From NCBI GenBank assembly GCA_003993805.1, contig RSEF01000021.1:561610-625609 (forward strand): a stretch of 64,000 nt of DNA, in the 5' to 3' direction. The translations under genes were made by a program, and so were the position numbers. Shown here piece by piece: positions 49,921-63,219 of this stretch. The DNA is from Himantopus leucocephalus. Lineage: Eukaryota > Chordata > Aves > Charadriiformes > Recurvirostridae. Within the stretch, counting starts at the first letter, position 1. The number at the start of each line of letters is the position of its first letter. The notes under the pieces were generated by a model. The model saw only the letters and a list, made by a program, of their open reading frames with translations. It had not been told where the DNA came from and did no database searches.

Positions 49921-51484
49921 TAGTGGAGCTGATGCTCTTGAAGAGGGAGGCAGAGACAGTGTGTGTGTGTGTCTGTCTGGGAGGAATATAGAAAAGGGTG
50001 GGGGTGTCAAAGACAGAGGTGTTTCACAGCTGGATAATTCCCTCAACATGTCAAGATCTCTACTGAATGAGCAAGATCATATGTGGAAGGAGAAGTTACA
50101 GGAAGAAGAGAGAAAGTAAAACTGGAGGTTTCATGGATGAAAAGGAAGCGTATGCAAAAGGTATCCAAGTGTGAGTACCTCCTCACGCACGGGTGACGGG
50201 ACATGGCCAGTCAGCAGGATGACCACGGTGAGAACCACATAACCTGTTCTGGCTTGGAATGAGAGAGCCAATGATTTCTCAATATCTGAATTCCAAAGAT
50301 TTACCTGGGAGGAGCCCTCACATTCACATGCTGGGCTTGAAGACTCAAAGGTGGTGCGACGTGTTAAGTTTTACCTGGTTCTGGCTGTCCTACTGCCCTG
50401 AGCACTTGCCCCGAACTTACTTCCTCGCAGCTCTGCCAGAATTTGGCTCCTCACTCATGGATTGGCTTTGGGATTTAAAGAAAACTCTCATACAGAAGTA
50501 TCTCAGCTAGCACTTGGCCATGAAATACATATATGCCTCTAAGCAAAGGAATATAAATTTCTCTTTGGTGAGAGTGTCAGTTTGGGATGCACAGAGGTCC
50601 AAAATTCACTTCCATTTTCCACTATAAAAATCCCTACACCTCCTTGAACGAGTACCTTACCTTTCTTGGCTCAGTGCTAGCCAGGTTCATAGGCACAACT
50701 ACAAGTGGAGCACTACAAGATTTTGGAAAGAAAAAGCTATAGAGACACTGTTTTCCTTGGAAATGTCATCCATCACCAAAAGCCTCTCGCCAATATGAGT
50801 ACTTGCATTGAGTGAAGGCATATCCAACAGCGCTCTCTGCATTCCTCTCTCTATCAATTGCAGCCATTCCAGGTAACTCTGTTCAGGTTGGGAACCTACC
50901 TTTGCCTTGAAGCTGGAAGCTAAACTAGATGAAGGCTTTTCCAAGCCCATAAAGAAGAAGGAATTGCATCCCTAACTAGAAGCTCTTTCATAATCCATGC
51001 CGTGCACATAGACCAAGCAAACTCCTTTGCTGACGTACACCAGTGCAGTTCTGGTAAAAGCCAAGAAGCTGTACTCATTTATCTTGGTGGAGGGATCTGG
51101 CCCCGGAGGCTCCATCTACTCTGCATGTGAAAGTAGCAAGAGACATCAGGGCCCCAGCAATTCCTAACGCAAATCAGGGTCTGGCAGCATAGGTACCAGC
51201 TGCAGTGCCCCCACGCAAAGACACATGGTCACAAAAAACACAGCATATTCTGTTTCTTGCGAGTAGTGAACAAAACCAAATCATCCAGAGCATTTGGAGG
51301 AAGATAGGGAGGGAGGGAGGGCAAAAGAGAGCCTACGTCTCCAACAGCCTTTGTTAATTCCCAGCACTGGCCTGAACATAAACAGATGGAATATCCATCA
51401 ACTCCAGTCGTCTTTTCTTTTCTTTCAACTTTTTTCTAGTTCTCGCCTCCCTGCCCCCTCCACCCCTAACACTCTTTCTTCTGG

Positions 51485-51620
51485 CTTTTGTTTGGCCTTT
51501 TAAAGAACCCCGAGGTAATGAGGCCTGCCCCAACTCCCCAGCACATCTGTGAAGTCCATAAAAGGCCCCTTTTTCACTTCAATATTCATAGCCGCGTGCT
51601 TGTGGCAGGCGCAGGATCCA
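51485..51620. promoter_or_regulatory. candidate non-coding element
   Basis: Unique block with gaggtaatgaggcc, gtccataaaaggcc and caatattcatagcc; the ccataaaagg core is close to a CArG box. Inferred only. Confidence 0.27.
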
Positions 51621-53689
51621 GCGGAGGGCTGCACGAGAGGGGCTGCAGGGGCTTGCTGGCTCCTCTACTTCAACTGAAATGATGTAGTTAGAGAGGCATC
51701 AACAGTGCTCCCAAAACTGGGAAGCAAAGGAAGACCAGCCGGGATACAGGGGGAATAAAGAGGCAGGGAGAAGAAAAGGTCTGCTCACTTTCTCTGGAAT
51801 TTTCCCTTTTTAGATTCATTTCTCCAGTTCCTTTAAAAGAATTTCTCATGGACATAGGGAAGTTGATGGAGTAGCACAAACACATCCCACTCAAGGGTCT
51901 GAGCTGCACAGGAGAACTGGGCGTAGGTACCCAGTATGCCGGAATCCTGCGAGCATTAAGGATGCGAGATCTGATCCTTTGATAACCGCCCTGGCTTACA
52001 AATCAAAGAAGCAGGCAAGCCCAAGACAAATTACCTGGCGTACAGTGTACAAAGCCAGGCCCTTTATCCAGGCGAGAAGGACTAGTGTGTATATGGTACC
52101 TGGGGTTGAAAAAACAGTAGGTGACTGACCAAAGGGTAAAATTAAATGTACCTGTTTAGCTTGGTACTCTGACTTTTGTTTCAGCACTTTTCCTGGCAGA
52201 GATAATTCGCTCTCGCCTGGGGCAGCAATATGGCATGGCCCCAAGTCAACATGCAGCCTCTCTCCCCAGTGCTCAGCTTGAGTCCCTGACTCTCACCCAC
52301 TAAGTTCATGCCATGCCTCAACCAGGTTGAAGCTCCAGCTAGGGGCCAAAGAGATGCAAAGGAAACCCTGGTGATGCCCAGCTTGCTGTAATCCCACTCT
52401 TTGTGCTCCAGCCATGCCTGTTTTCCCCCAGCAGCAAGCGTACATAACATCACTGCCACTATAGTAAGGGGGTGAACCTCCAGGAGCCTGTTACACCAGT
52501 TTGCCTCCTCATTCTGAGCACAATACAGTATCTAACTGCTCCCCATGTGTGTCACGACCACCCTCCAAGGGCGCCTGGAGGTACAAATACCGTAACAGAA
52601 AAGACACTGTACTATTCAAACACCTTTGTGAAAATAACACTCAGATCCACAGGAGAGAGACTCAGATGACAGCCAGATGACAGGCATCTCTGGGCTGTTT
52701 TGCCCTTATACCTTGGTTCTCATATTGAGAAACGTGTGTGCTTCTATCCCAGACCCAATCCCCCATCCTTAATCTATTCCGGTACTTTTTACTTAGTAAT
52801 TTTCCCAAAGCTGACTGAGCAGAAGCACCATAGCTATGTCTCAGATGCTGGTGATACCTAAGCAAAAGTTACCTTTCTCCAGATCAGAGCTGGAATCCAC
52901 TTGGTGTAACATGTTCATCAGCATGTCATGTATGCACAGACATGCCATCTCAGGTGTCTAGCATCTTAGCGAGGCACACAAATCCAGGTTTCACAGTTTC
53001 TTGTCTGTGACAACCTCTGCTCCCCCTGGCTTTGTCCCAGCACAGCTCCTCTCATGTACTTGAAGTACTGCCACCCCTTCTGTTCCAGTTCTGGGCCCCA
53101 CGCGCTCTGCCAGCACATCTCAATCTTGGCCGATAGCTGCCTTGCTATTCTTACCCTGGGGTCCCTGCACAGCTCTATCATTGCTCCTCCATCCCAATTT
53201 GCAACACCCTCTTTTATTTTCATCCTAAACCCCTATATAGCTCTGCCAACGGCCCTTAATCTTGTCCTGTAGTTCCTCTGCTGTTCCAGCCCTGGGCCTC
53301 CCTGGCTGGATACATCAAGTTAAAGACCTTTCAATATAAGACTCTTTCAGGAAAGATAAACAAATTTAACCTCATAAACCTTTCCCAATCCTGAAAAACC
53401 AGCCTGTGAGAATGAGGCACCAGAGACCACTTAACCACACATGAGAAACACATTCCTCCTGCTGTTTGCAAGCCCTGCTTCATTTATCTGAATGTCAGAC
53501 CAACCGCTTGAAGCCAAGAGGTGTGCGAGAGTGGGCACGAGCAACCACTTCGCCTCCTTTACTTTGTCCTCTACCGTGTCTGTGAAAACAGAGGGATGCA
53601 GCAAAAGTCGTTAAGGCAGTTGTCCTTGGAAAACATCTGATTCTTTTTCCCCTCTTCTGCTTCCTTCCCTTTCCTGTGCCCTTATGCTT

Positions 53690-53750
53690 TTTATTTTTAT
53701 ATATACACAATATATACATACACATATGTGTGTATATATATACACACATC
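53690..53750. repeat. (TA/CA)n compound microsatellite
   Basis: Alternating tatata, acacaca and gtgtgta blocks with internal mirror and inverted symmetry around acacatatgtgt. Prone to cruciform or Z-form structure. Confidence 0.9.
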
Positions 53751-54289
53751 CTCTCTTGCTTCACTGCTACTTCCACTTGCTTTCCTGCTCTCTCTACTGC
53801 ACTACTGCTGGCTCCTCCATCTTTCCTTATTTATGCCCCTCCCCTGCCTACTTTTCTCCCAACACACACAAACACTCACAGCTTTACATTAATTTCAGCC
53901 CACGGAATAAAAACCAAAGTACGTGACTGTAAAGAGCTCCAGGAGAAAGGATCCACAAGCAGAGCGTGCCCCTCGTCAAGTTGGCCAACAAGCAACTCTG
54001 GCTGCCGCTGAAAATGTGTTGAGAAGCTGGACTGTGACATTCGCCTGCAATTGAACCCCTCTGCTTGTCTCTGCTGCTCTCTGCTAGCCGAGCCGGGAGA
54101 AGAAAGAGAAGAAAGAAAAGTATAGGGAGGAGAGAATGCAAGTGACAGAAAGAAGGATTGAATGAAGGAGTGAAAAGAAAGAAAGATATCCCTGCGCCGC
54201 TTGGTCCTTTATCAGCCCTGTCATCTGGTGCAGGGCCCTGTTCGCATTGTCTCACCTTGGACAAAACAAAAAGGCGTTTTTGTGCAGAT

Positions 54290-54480
54290 TCCTTTAGAGC
54301 TGCCAGAGCCCGCACCTTAGGGGGTCGCTAAAGGCTGAATGTGCAGCTGACAGCCCTGCGCAGCCCGATGTGATATCAATAAACTCCGACACGTCAACTC
54401 TTCAGCACAGCTCATGTGGAAGGTACGGCTTGAATATTAAAACCTCCAGCGGCCGGGAAATAAGCTTGGGGTGGAGAGGG
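54290..54480. promoter_or_regulatory. candidate conserved non-coding element
   Basis: Unique block with gtgatatcaataaactcc, cgacacgtcaac, ctcatgtgg and cttgaatattaaaacc, in a CpG-containing context. No coding frame or repeat match. Inferred. Confidence 0.36.
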
Positions 54481-57400
54481 GGGAGGAGGTGGCTCAGAGC
54501 AAGACGAGGTCGACGAGCGAGGGGGCTGCACTAGCACAAGCTAGGGGCAAGGCAGCCAAAAAAGAGACACCATTACAGATCTGCTACCTGCTATCTCAAT
54601 AACTGTTCAGTGTCCTTTTGCTTTTATTCTTGACCATCAGTGAGGACAAGAGGCATACAGGCTTGTATGATGGCTTCCGCTACAGGTCCTGGGACAGTGG
54701 TTCTCTTCGAGAACCAAACTGGACAGGAGCCCAACAGCCAAACTAAAACCTGTGATTACCTGCTCGATACTACGTCCCACCTCCTGCTTGGCAGAAGTTT
54801 GCTTCAGAGCAGGCACAGCAGCATGTGCACAAGCGAGCAACTACACTACCTCTTCACACACTGCTGTTTATTATATGACAGTGCTCAAAGGCATCCATCA
54901 GTGACAAAGCCTCAGCTGTGCTGCCCGCAGAACTTCCAGCCCAGAGTGACAAGCCAGGCAACACAAGTGCCTGTTTTGCTGATGGGACACTGAAGCCCAG
55001 TAGCAATTTTTTTGCCACTTCTGACACTGTAACAAGATGCTTTCCGAGAAGAGTAGGCCCAGCATTGTGACAGAAGTACTGGTGAACTTTAGGTTCCAGA
55101 GTGAACATGCCCAGCTGAAATAAAAGAGGCAGCTCACTCCAGAACTGAACTGTGTTAAGCTCAGAGCCATGCCAGGCTCTCTGAAGACTACATAATGTCC
55201 ACAGGCTCCACTTCCACTCAGATCACAGATCTGAAGTTCTATTTTTGCAGTAAAGGTTAGAACATGTTTTGCCCAAATTAAATACTTGGAGTCTCAGATG
55301 CCAATTCCTCTAAAGGGGTGAGGGGAAGCCAATCCCACCACCAGAGCAGAGCTGGGCTGAACACGTCCTTTAGCCCTGATGAAGGCAGGACACAACTGTC
55401 CCATGAGGCCACAATCAGGACAGAAGGAAGTTTCAAAGTCTTCAGCCTTACAGAGGATTTTTTTCAGGAGGTAGATAGCTATATATGCGTGATATTCTGT
55501 GGGCTTCATCTGCCAAGTATTTCTCAGGCTACATGACTTCATTCTTTAGGTATTTTAAAATGTAACAAGGGATCTTTCAGGAGCTTGCAATGATCTCTTT
55601 TCCTCTTGGATTGTGATCCTATGAGGCACCTGTCCCCTGAGAGAGACAGCATAAGCTGAAACCTTTCACAACTACTTCTTGCTTAAGAATTCAAGATGAG
55701 AAGCAAAGTCAAAAACATTTCCCACCATCATTAGACCAGAAGGATGTGTGCAGCAGAGCTCTGCTCTCACCAGACAGAGACTGAATACATGCAGAATAAT
55801 GTTTTAGTCTGTCAGTCACAGATGGGAACAGGTATTTCTGCCACTAGATCTATTCTGGTTAGAACTACGCAGATCTTTAGTTTTTGAATTTGGCAATCAA
55901 ATCCCCCAAATGCAGGGAGGTGAGAGTTTTTCAGGATAGCCTTATATAATTTCAGTTTGACCGGGCTGTTTGTGTTTTTTTAAATAAAGCATCAAAAGAT
56001 TTTAATCTAAGGTAGCAGAAACATTTCAGCTGACCTGAAACGAAAACTGTTGCTTTGTTTTCAAATTATTTGATTAGATTTTTTTACATGAAGAAGTAGC
56101 TTCATTTCAAGATGAAGTTGGGATTCGAGAAGACATTGAAAAGCTCTTGTATTTTTTTTATTCCCCTCCCACATGTGGCCAATGGCTCTGGGATCTTTGT
56201 AGAGCCCTGTGGTCTTGCTTTAATTCAGTTTTGACCATGTGCCCTTTGCCAGTCACAGAAATCAAGAGAGCCAAGAGTTGGCAATGTGTTGTTCAGAGAT
56301 GTGCCATCTCTAACACCAAACTGTTGGTTCCCCCATGACTGCTAGTGCAAAAGGGAGAGGATTTGTGTGCCTGGCTCTCTGGGACCTGCACAGACACATG
56401 CAGTCTTCTGTGGCATGAGCTAATTTCTGGCAGTCAGGCCAGCAAGGTGGTGGGTACGTGAAAAATATCTCATGAGCTACATGTAAGACTGGCAGTAGCA
56501 GCTAACAAAAACACATTCTGAGCAAAATCAGCAAATAAAATAGATACTAACAACTCTCATTCAAAAAAAAAAAAGTCAGAAACAAAAAAAAACCTACTTG
56601 AAAACCAAGCAGTGAAGTGTTACAAGAAGAAAATTCTCACCCTCAGCTTGAACAGACAGAGCAAGTGCACAAAGTGTCACAGGAAAAATATTTTTCCAGC
56701 TACTGATGAGCCCACATGAGAATCGCTCACCCTTCAAGGGGCCCAGTAATATGTAAGTTAGTTCCACGCCACGTACAGTTTTGAAAGCTGAGCACTGACC
56801 ATGCAAAAGCCTAACCCCTTTCATCCACCCCTCTTCCCAACCAAATTTTACAGACCAGAGAAAATTAGCTGGAATGTTTAATGAACCTTTTGATATTCAT
56901 ACTTCTTCAGCTGGTAAATAATTTCATTCTGCACGCTGAGGACATTCAGGGTGCAAGCATGGCAATTTTCCTCTTGGGATAGGGTAAGTTGGCTTAGCTA
57001 AATTAAGAAATTACCTCCCCCTGAAATTTGAAACACTTCAAAAATGCAGTTGTCTGAATTGCCCAGATTCTCTGTTTTTCAGAGTGTGAAACAGTATTAA
57101 CTGTTATTTGTATTTCTGTAGTTCTACAGCCCATAACTAGGGTTAGGTGGGGGGGTTGCACTGTACTGAAGCAAACATGGACAAACGGTGGCAGGAGGAC
57201 AAGACGAGGGAACTAGATGGTCTGAGTCAATACCGGAAATAAAATTTGGATGTCCTCACTCCCATGTAGCTGCTGGGTCCGCTGGCTGATCCCTTATAGA
57301 TTATAATGCAAAAAAAAAAAAAAAAAAATTATTACTTGGTCTGATTCCTTGCAGGTTTCCAGATGTGCTGCACAACTCCTATATCAAGTCCCAAACTCCT

Positions 57401-59227
57401 GGTTAGGTGAAAACATACCTTTTTGCAAGACACCACTCTGCTGAATATCACCTGCAGCTCTAACACATTATTCAAGTAATTGATTAGCCTGCCCTTCTTA
57501 CTTCAACACTTTCCTCCATGCCTAAAGATTCCCATTTCATGCTTGAAAAATCCCAGAGAGAACAAGCTCTTGGGCTGCACAAGTTTGCTGGACAACCCCA
57601 GAGCTGCTCACAGCAGTAACGAGGCAGACCCCTCTACTAACCAGCAAGCAGAGCATTCAGATGCCATCTAGCAAATCCAACAGGTCAGCAACAGTTTGAA
57701 ATCGAAGGTGCCCTTTGAAAACTTGACTGTTAATTTGTTTTAATGGATGTTTTCTAAACAGCAGAACAGACAAGCCAACCTCAGAACAACTTTCTCCACA
57801 ATGCAAAATTAACTATGCAGGAGGACAGTCAGAAGAATGGGTAACAGACCTAGACTTGAAGCCCCGGTAAAACGCAAGCTGAAGAGCTGGACCGTACTCC
57901 CTGGATATTAATTTTAACCCTGCGTGTGCTGTGGTTTCAGTTGGGAGAAACCCCACCGCGATATTCAAGCATTGGGCTCCGACTGGCAGCAGCAGGAGCC
58001 GAGCCCCGTTCTGGGAATGGCAGGGCTGCCCCAGGTCACGTAGCCACCGTTCCACTCCCCACTGCGAGGGGCCCCAGCGCTGGATATTTGCAACCGGCTT
58101 TAGCGTCACAGTGGGAGCTGGAGAGGACTTACCAGCCCTTTGTGATGGATACGCTTTTCGGTCCAATGCTGCCAGCGCTATCGCTATTAGAAATGCCACC
58201 AGAATACAGGATAGATTTTCCACTCCCTTCTCATCCATTATCTTATCTGTCTGTATTGTCCCCTGTTTGGTATTGGGCTCAGGGACAGCTGACACACAGA
58301 GACACAACTCAAGAAGTTCCAGCAAGCCTTGAACCTCGTCGCGCGGGCCATGACTGGGTCTTTTAAAGGCACGCTTTGCACACTGTGTCTCTGCAATCTG
58401 CGTGAGATGCTGATATTTCTGGGAAAAACTTTTAAAGTGTGGCACATGCCCCGCACCTACTTAGTATTAGGTGGAGACACCCATCTCAAACCAGCAGAGA
58501 TTGAGTACTCCCTTTGTATCTACGAACAATCTTTCCCTCACATTGATTATTAAAGATTTTGCCTCGTGCTGACTGCATGGGAGCTTTGTCACAGTAGGTG
58601 TTGTACAGAGCTGTGAAAGCACATGGTAGTACCTGGTCCACAAGTGAATACCAGCAAAATCCAGCATATATACATTTCAACAGCTGGGTCAAAAACGTTC
58701 ACACTTCATTTTAGTTAAGTTCATAACAACCGTCCGCAGTCAGTCTTAGAAAACCTGTAGAAACGGCACAGATTTTTCTTTACTAGAAGCACAATCTAAC
58801 ATTTATATTATTTTATATTCTTGCAGAATTTCACCTGGATCAATTTCATTCCCAGAGGGCAGAAGAGTTTCTCTCCCAAAAACTGAAATTTCCATCAAAA
58901 ATATGTACAAACTTAGAGCTGGCGCATATTTTTAGATATTAAAAAAATTAAACAATATTTATAAAAATAAGAAATTTTAGGCACAGAAATAATGATATCT
59001 AGATTTAAAATATTTTCTTAGTCCATAGCAATGCTACATTAAAAGAATTCCTTATCATTTGTTACCAATTTTCACAAAACCTAACTTACTTTCTTTAAAT
59101 TTTAATCCATTCTAAACACTTGAACTTCAAAGTTTTTGTTGATGGTACTCAAGATATTTCCCAAACCTGCACAATGTCACCCTCTGCTGACGCATTCAAA
59201 TAGAAGGTTTTATAACAAAAGAGATAA

Positions 59228-59345
59228 ACGGTCAATTTAATCCAGTATCCTGCCCCTGACAGCTCCCAATGCTGGATACTTCCTGATGGAGACATAGGCT
59301 AGTCTGTAATTATCTCCTGCAACATTACTTCTGTTGAGTGAAGGG
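59228..59345 (+). repeat. old amniote CR1-group-like fragment
   Basis: Contains taatccagtatcctgcccct, gacagctcccaatgctgg and atacttcctgatgg, similar to a dispersed amniote repeat with TCCAGTATCCTGTCTCTGACAG. Assignment to a family is from memory. Confidence 0.4.
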
Positions 59346-61692
59346 TAATCTTCCCAGTGCCAATTGATTCGTGGCTGACTTGTGCAAAAACCTGGACTGC
59401 TTTCTTCATTAAAAATGTTAATGTCATTTAAAATAACATAAAAATAGTTATTCGTTACGTAGAATCAAACTGGGGGTGGTACCCAAAAGTTCAGCTGCTA
59501 TCTAAGACAACTTGAGCCTGAAAACCTGGCCTGGAAGAAGACTCCCAAGAACTGCAGAGAAATCAACATTTGAAAGACTTTTACATAAATGAAGGGGGGG
59601 GAACCCACGAACACTTATTACTTGCCAGCAAAATTCTGCTACAAAACCTGAAATTCTGAGAGGAGTTAGAGGCTATCTAAATAAGGTCATGAGTAACTAT
59701 TCTTTATTAGAAAAGCTTTTATATTCATGAGACAAGGCCTGAGTCCCCTTGCTGATCTTCATCCCTCCTCAGCTCACTATGCAGAGGTGCTCACTTGATT
59801 GTTTTAAGTTTGTCTTTTGACACNAAAAAAAAAAAAAAAATCACAGATTTAACACTGGTATCATAGAACTCCCTAAGCCCTGTTCCGTAAGCTTTAATTT
59901 GAGATGGAAATTACATCCAAATGCTTTCATCTGGTACTTACTGGGTCCAAATGGCCAGGTAAATTTAAACAGAGCAATACATATGACTTACTAGCAAAGG
60001 TACACACCTAAATAAAGATGGTGAAAAGCATGGTAAAGGCTAACAAACTATATACCAATAATATATGGGCCTATCTTATATGCTTACATATTCTGTGCAT
60101 GATACCTAAAGATCTGGACAGACATGGAGAACAGAAACAGGGCTGGGGTAAGTAACAAAAGGGATGAATACAAATTACAGGTATGTGAATGAAATTGTGC
60201 CTCTGAGATTCTTTGTGACTTCTAAGTGCCATTGACCAGAGGTATTTATAGCACTCCTCTTGTGTTCCGCTATAGTGCCAAGCCAGTGGGCTCTGTGCTG
60301 ATGCCTTGTAACAGAGAAGTGGAATCTATCCTAATAAATGTTCTGGAGTTAGGAGTTGGAAAGTCTTGCTCCAAGGTAGCTGTCACTTATCAGGTGTGCA
60401 GTGAATGTAGGCAGAAAGAGAGATACAGGGGACTACATGCCTGGTGGGCTGACAAACGATGGGTGAGTTTGCTTCTTAACCTAAAAATTGTCACTAGACG
60501 GAGAAGAGAGAAAGTGGAAATGACTGAAGGCAAGAAGCGTACTTTCATCAATATGCTAGTACCTCAAAATAAAACAGGAGGAAGGGGAAAAAAAAGAAAA
60601 GAAAAGTCTGGAAGTCCTTGGGGATGAGATCATCTGTCACCACAGGCCAGCAGAGCTGTCGTGAAATAAATAAATTGTCTGGATTGTCTGCAAGGGTGAC
60701 TACAAGTCAGTGACATTGATCCACATGTCCATCTGGATGAAAACTTGTTTGTGGGCAGACCCTTCACTCGGTGAAAAGTGCCTCCTATGGCTCCTTCTGC
60801 CCATCATTGCTTTCTCCTTTCCCTAAATCAGAGATAATGAAGTTACAGAGCTTGCTAAGAAGGCAAGGAGGATTTTTTTTCCCCTAACCCTTTAGCTTCC
60901 TCTGAAACAAACCCAACAACAACTCAGCTGGTCTTCCTCTATTATTTTTGTTGGAGAGATGCCCCCCAGCCCCTCCTTCCCTATGGATCTGCTGCTAATG
61001 AGAGTCATGTAAGTTTATTGTACACCTGCCAAATTTTGGGATGGGACCAGGAGCCAGCTCGCGTGGTTGTTGTTTTTCCTGGACGAGAAAGCCTACAAGG
61101 GCAGGCAGGAACACAGCAGTACCTGAATGCTGAGGCTGGAAAACATGGCAGTAACTGCCCTGCACCCCACTGCCGTGGTGGGAGAGGGAGTGGGAATAAA
61201 AGGGATAGAGAAGGATGGAAGAGCACATGAATACTAGCACTTAGTGAGGAATGCCCTTGGAGACTATTAAAAAGCAAACCCAGCCCCTGTGATGTGCTTT
61301 GGGGAGAGAAGCAGAGGCTGAACCTAATGCGGTACTTACTGTGCACTGCTTTTATTGCAAAGCACAGACATTTGGGCTGTAGTAGTGCCCAGGGCTGTAC
61401 AGATATATGACCACAGCAGTGTACGAATGGAAGGAAAGCCCAGAAAGGGCTAAACCGACACACCAGCAAACTCAGACACCGCCAGAAGCACTGCCTGGAA
61501 GCAGATGGCAATTTCAGCACCGACTGCAAAAAGGGCTCTGACCTTGCGGAGGATGTAGCAGGTCGCTGGGTCCCCACGGGCTGCTGGAGTAGGACTGTGC
61601 AGTGTCTGGCCGGCTGTCCTGATCACTGGACCACACCGCTTTGTGTGGGCTGACCGCAGCAAGGCTCCTCCGATGACTCACCACACCACAGC

Positions 61693-61812
61693 CGCCCTGC
61701 CAGGCCAGCCATGGCCTCCCTGACTAACTGCCCACTGCAGGGCTGCCCTGACTGGCTACCTGCCCGCAGCCGGGCTGTCTTGACTGATTAACTGCCCAAA
61801 TCAGAGCTGACT
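61693..61812. repeat. degenerate minisatellite, period about 28-32 bp
   Basis: Units begin tgactaactgccc (61721), tgactggctacctgccc (61749) and tgactgattaactgccc (61781), each followed by a GCAG...GGGCTG-like block. A related gactaactgcca recurs at 61849. Confidence 0.7.
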
Positions 61813-61949
61813 GACCCTGCCACTGCCGCTCTGCCGGCCAGACAGACCGACTAACTGCCAGCCCTGCCCATACCCCAGTCGGCTAAGCCTAAGGAGCAGA
61901 ACCATACCACCAACCTGCCTCAGCCCACAGCTGCGCCCCGACTGCCTCT

Positions 61950-62360
61950 CCTCAGCAGCCCCGGTCACCTCAGGTGAGGGGGTGTGCTCCCATTGGCTCC
62001 CTGCCCTGCAAGCCCGCCCTCCTCGGATAGCCCAGCCAATCAGGGCTGGGCAGGCACCTGGGTGTGGTGGAAGGTGCCAGAAGGAGGCGGTACCTCAGGT
62101 GCCCGGCGGTCGTGCCACAGGGACGGGATGGCTGTGCCCTCGGGGACTCAGTGCCCGGGGTGGCCTGAAGAAGGGCTGAGGGGGTAGAAGAAACTCCATT
62201 TTCCCTCAGCTGAAAGAAGGTAGGGCCCTGCCTTAGCTTCTCTCCAGCCCAAAGGCAGAAAGGGGGTTGGGAGCGCCTGAGGCGTCCATTTGCTGTGAGG
62301 GAGCGGAGGATGGCTCTGCATGCAGGGCCCTCGGCGTACCACCTGGAGGGTGGTGACGAA
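61950..62360. promoter_or_regulatory. GC-rich promoter-like segment in intron 4
   Basis: Contains opposed CCAAT boxes: ATTGG at 61992-61996 in cccattggctcc, and CCAAT at 62036-62040 in agccaatcaggg. The 10-mer acctcaggtg occurs twice, near 61967-61976 and at 62092-62101; it holds E2-box cores (CACCT/AGGTG). CpGs are enriched (gcccggcggtcg, gacggg, cccgggg). CCAAT pairs in GC-rich DNA are typical of NF-Y-bound promoters. No TATA box or open frame of recognised function. Promoter activity and direction are inference. Confidence 0.38.
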
Positions 62361-62554
62361 CAGGCCACAGCGTATTGATTATACCCACGTTATAGCATCA
62401 TACCTGTGCTGTTTCACTGAGAGGGAAGTTTGGTTTCTGCGTGCCTCTGGGGTGCTGCTCAGACTGCAGTGGGATCGGGGGGGTACAGGCAGCCATGAGC
62501 TGATGGCAGCTTGAGGGGAGCACACCAGGTAAAACACCAGGGCATTCCTTGGCA

Positions 62555-62760
62555 TAAATTACAGCTAATCAGGTTTTATCATTCTGAGAATAAGCAGTGT
62601 CTCCACAATATGCTGTTAATTTCAGAGAGTTCAGTGCGTTAGAACAGGCTTAGCTGCAAAGTAAAATTACTGATCAGAAAATTAGTTCTGTTTTACGACA
62701 AATCAGGACAAAGAGTATTTGGGAAAAGGCAGTTTAAGGGATTGATCTCTCAGATTTGGG
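62555..62760. promoter_or_regulatory. candidate non-coding element
   Basis: AT-rich unique DNA with attacagctaatcagg, gctgttaatttcag and aattactgatcag, directly following the GC-rich promoter-like segment. Inferred. Confidence 0.3.
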
Positions 62761-63219
62761 AAATGGTTCACAAGGGGTGAAAGAAAGGAGAGGCTGGGAG
62801 TGCAGGGAGCAAGGACAGGCAGTTATAATCTGGGTAGATTACAGAGGTCCTTATGCAGAAAGAGCAGGATTTTGATGTGGCCCTGAAGAGAGAGAGATGC
62901 TCTCATGAGGGCTCAAGGAGAAGATGGATTTTAGCAGAATAACTCTGAATAACCAAGAAGCAAGGGAGGAAGAAACTCAACAGCAAGAAAAAAAAAAAGA
63001 TTTAGTAGGTCATCTCCTGCACACGTCAGTCAGCACAAGGCTGTTCTTTCCAGTAAGAATTTTTCCTCCAGAAGTCGATAGTTGAGTTTAAGTCCCGGCG
63101 CTTTCTCTAGTGTCCAAATGCCACAAGAGAGGGAAATCCAGGCAGTCTGACTTCACTAACCACTAAGTCCTAAAATCTTTCTTTTTTTTCCCCCCCGTCC
63201 CTATTTCTTTTGATTCAGA

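Noticed and set aside
61005..61577. 190-codon minus-strand open frame
   Set aside because: Low-complexity Ser/Leu/Pro composition, no domain, lies in GC-rich intron; length is within chance expectation for this window.
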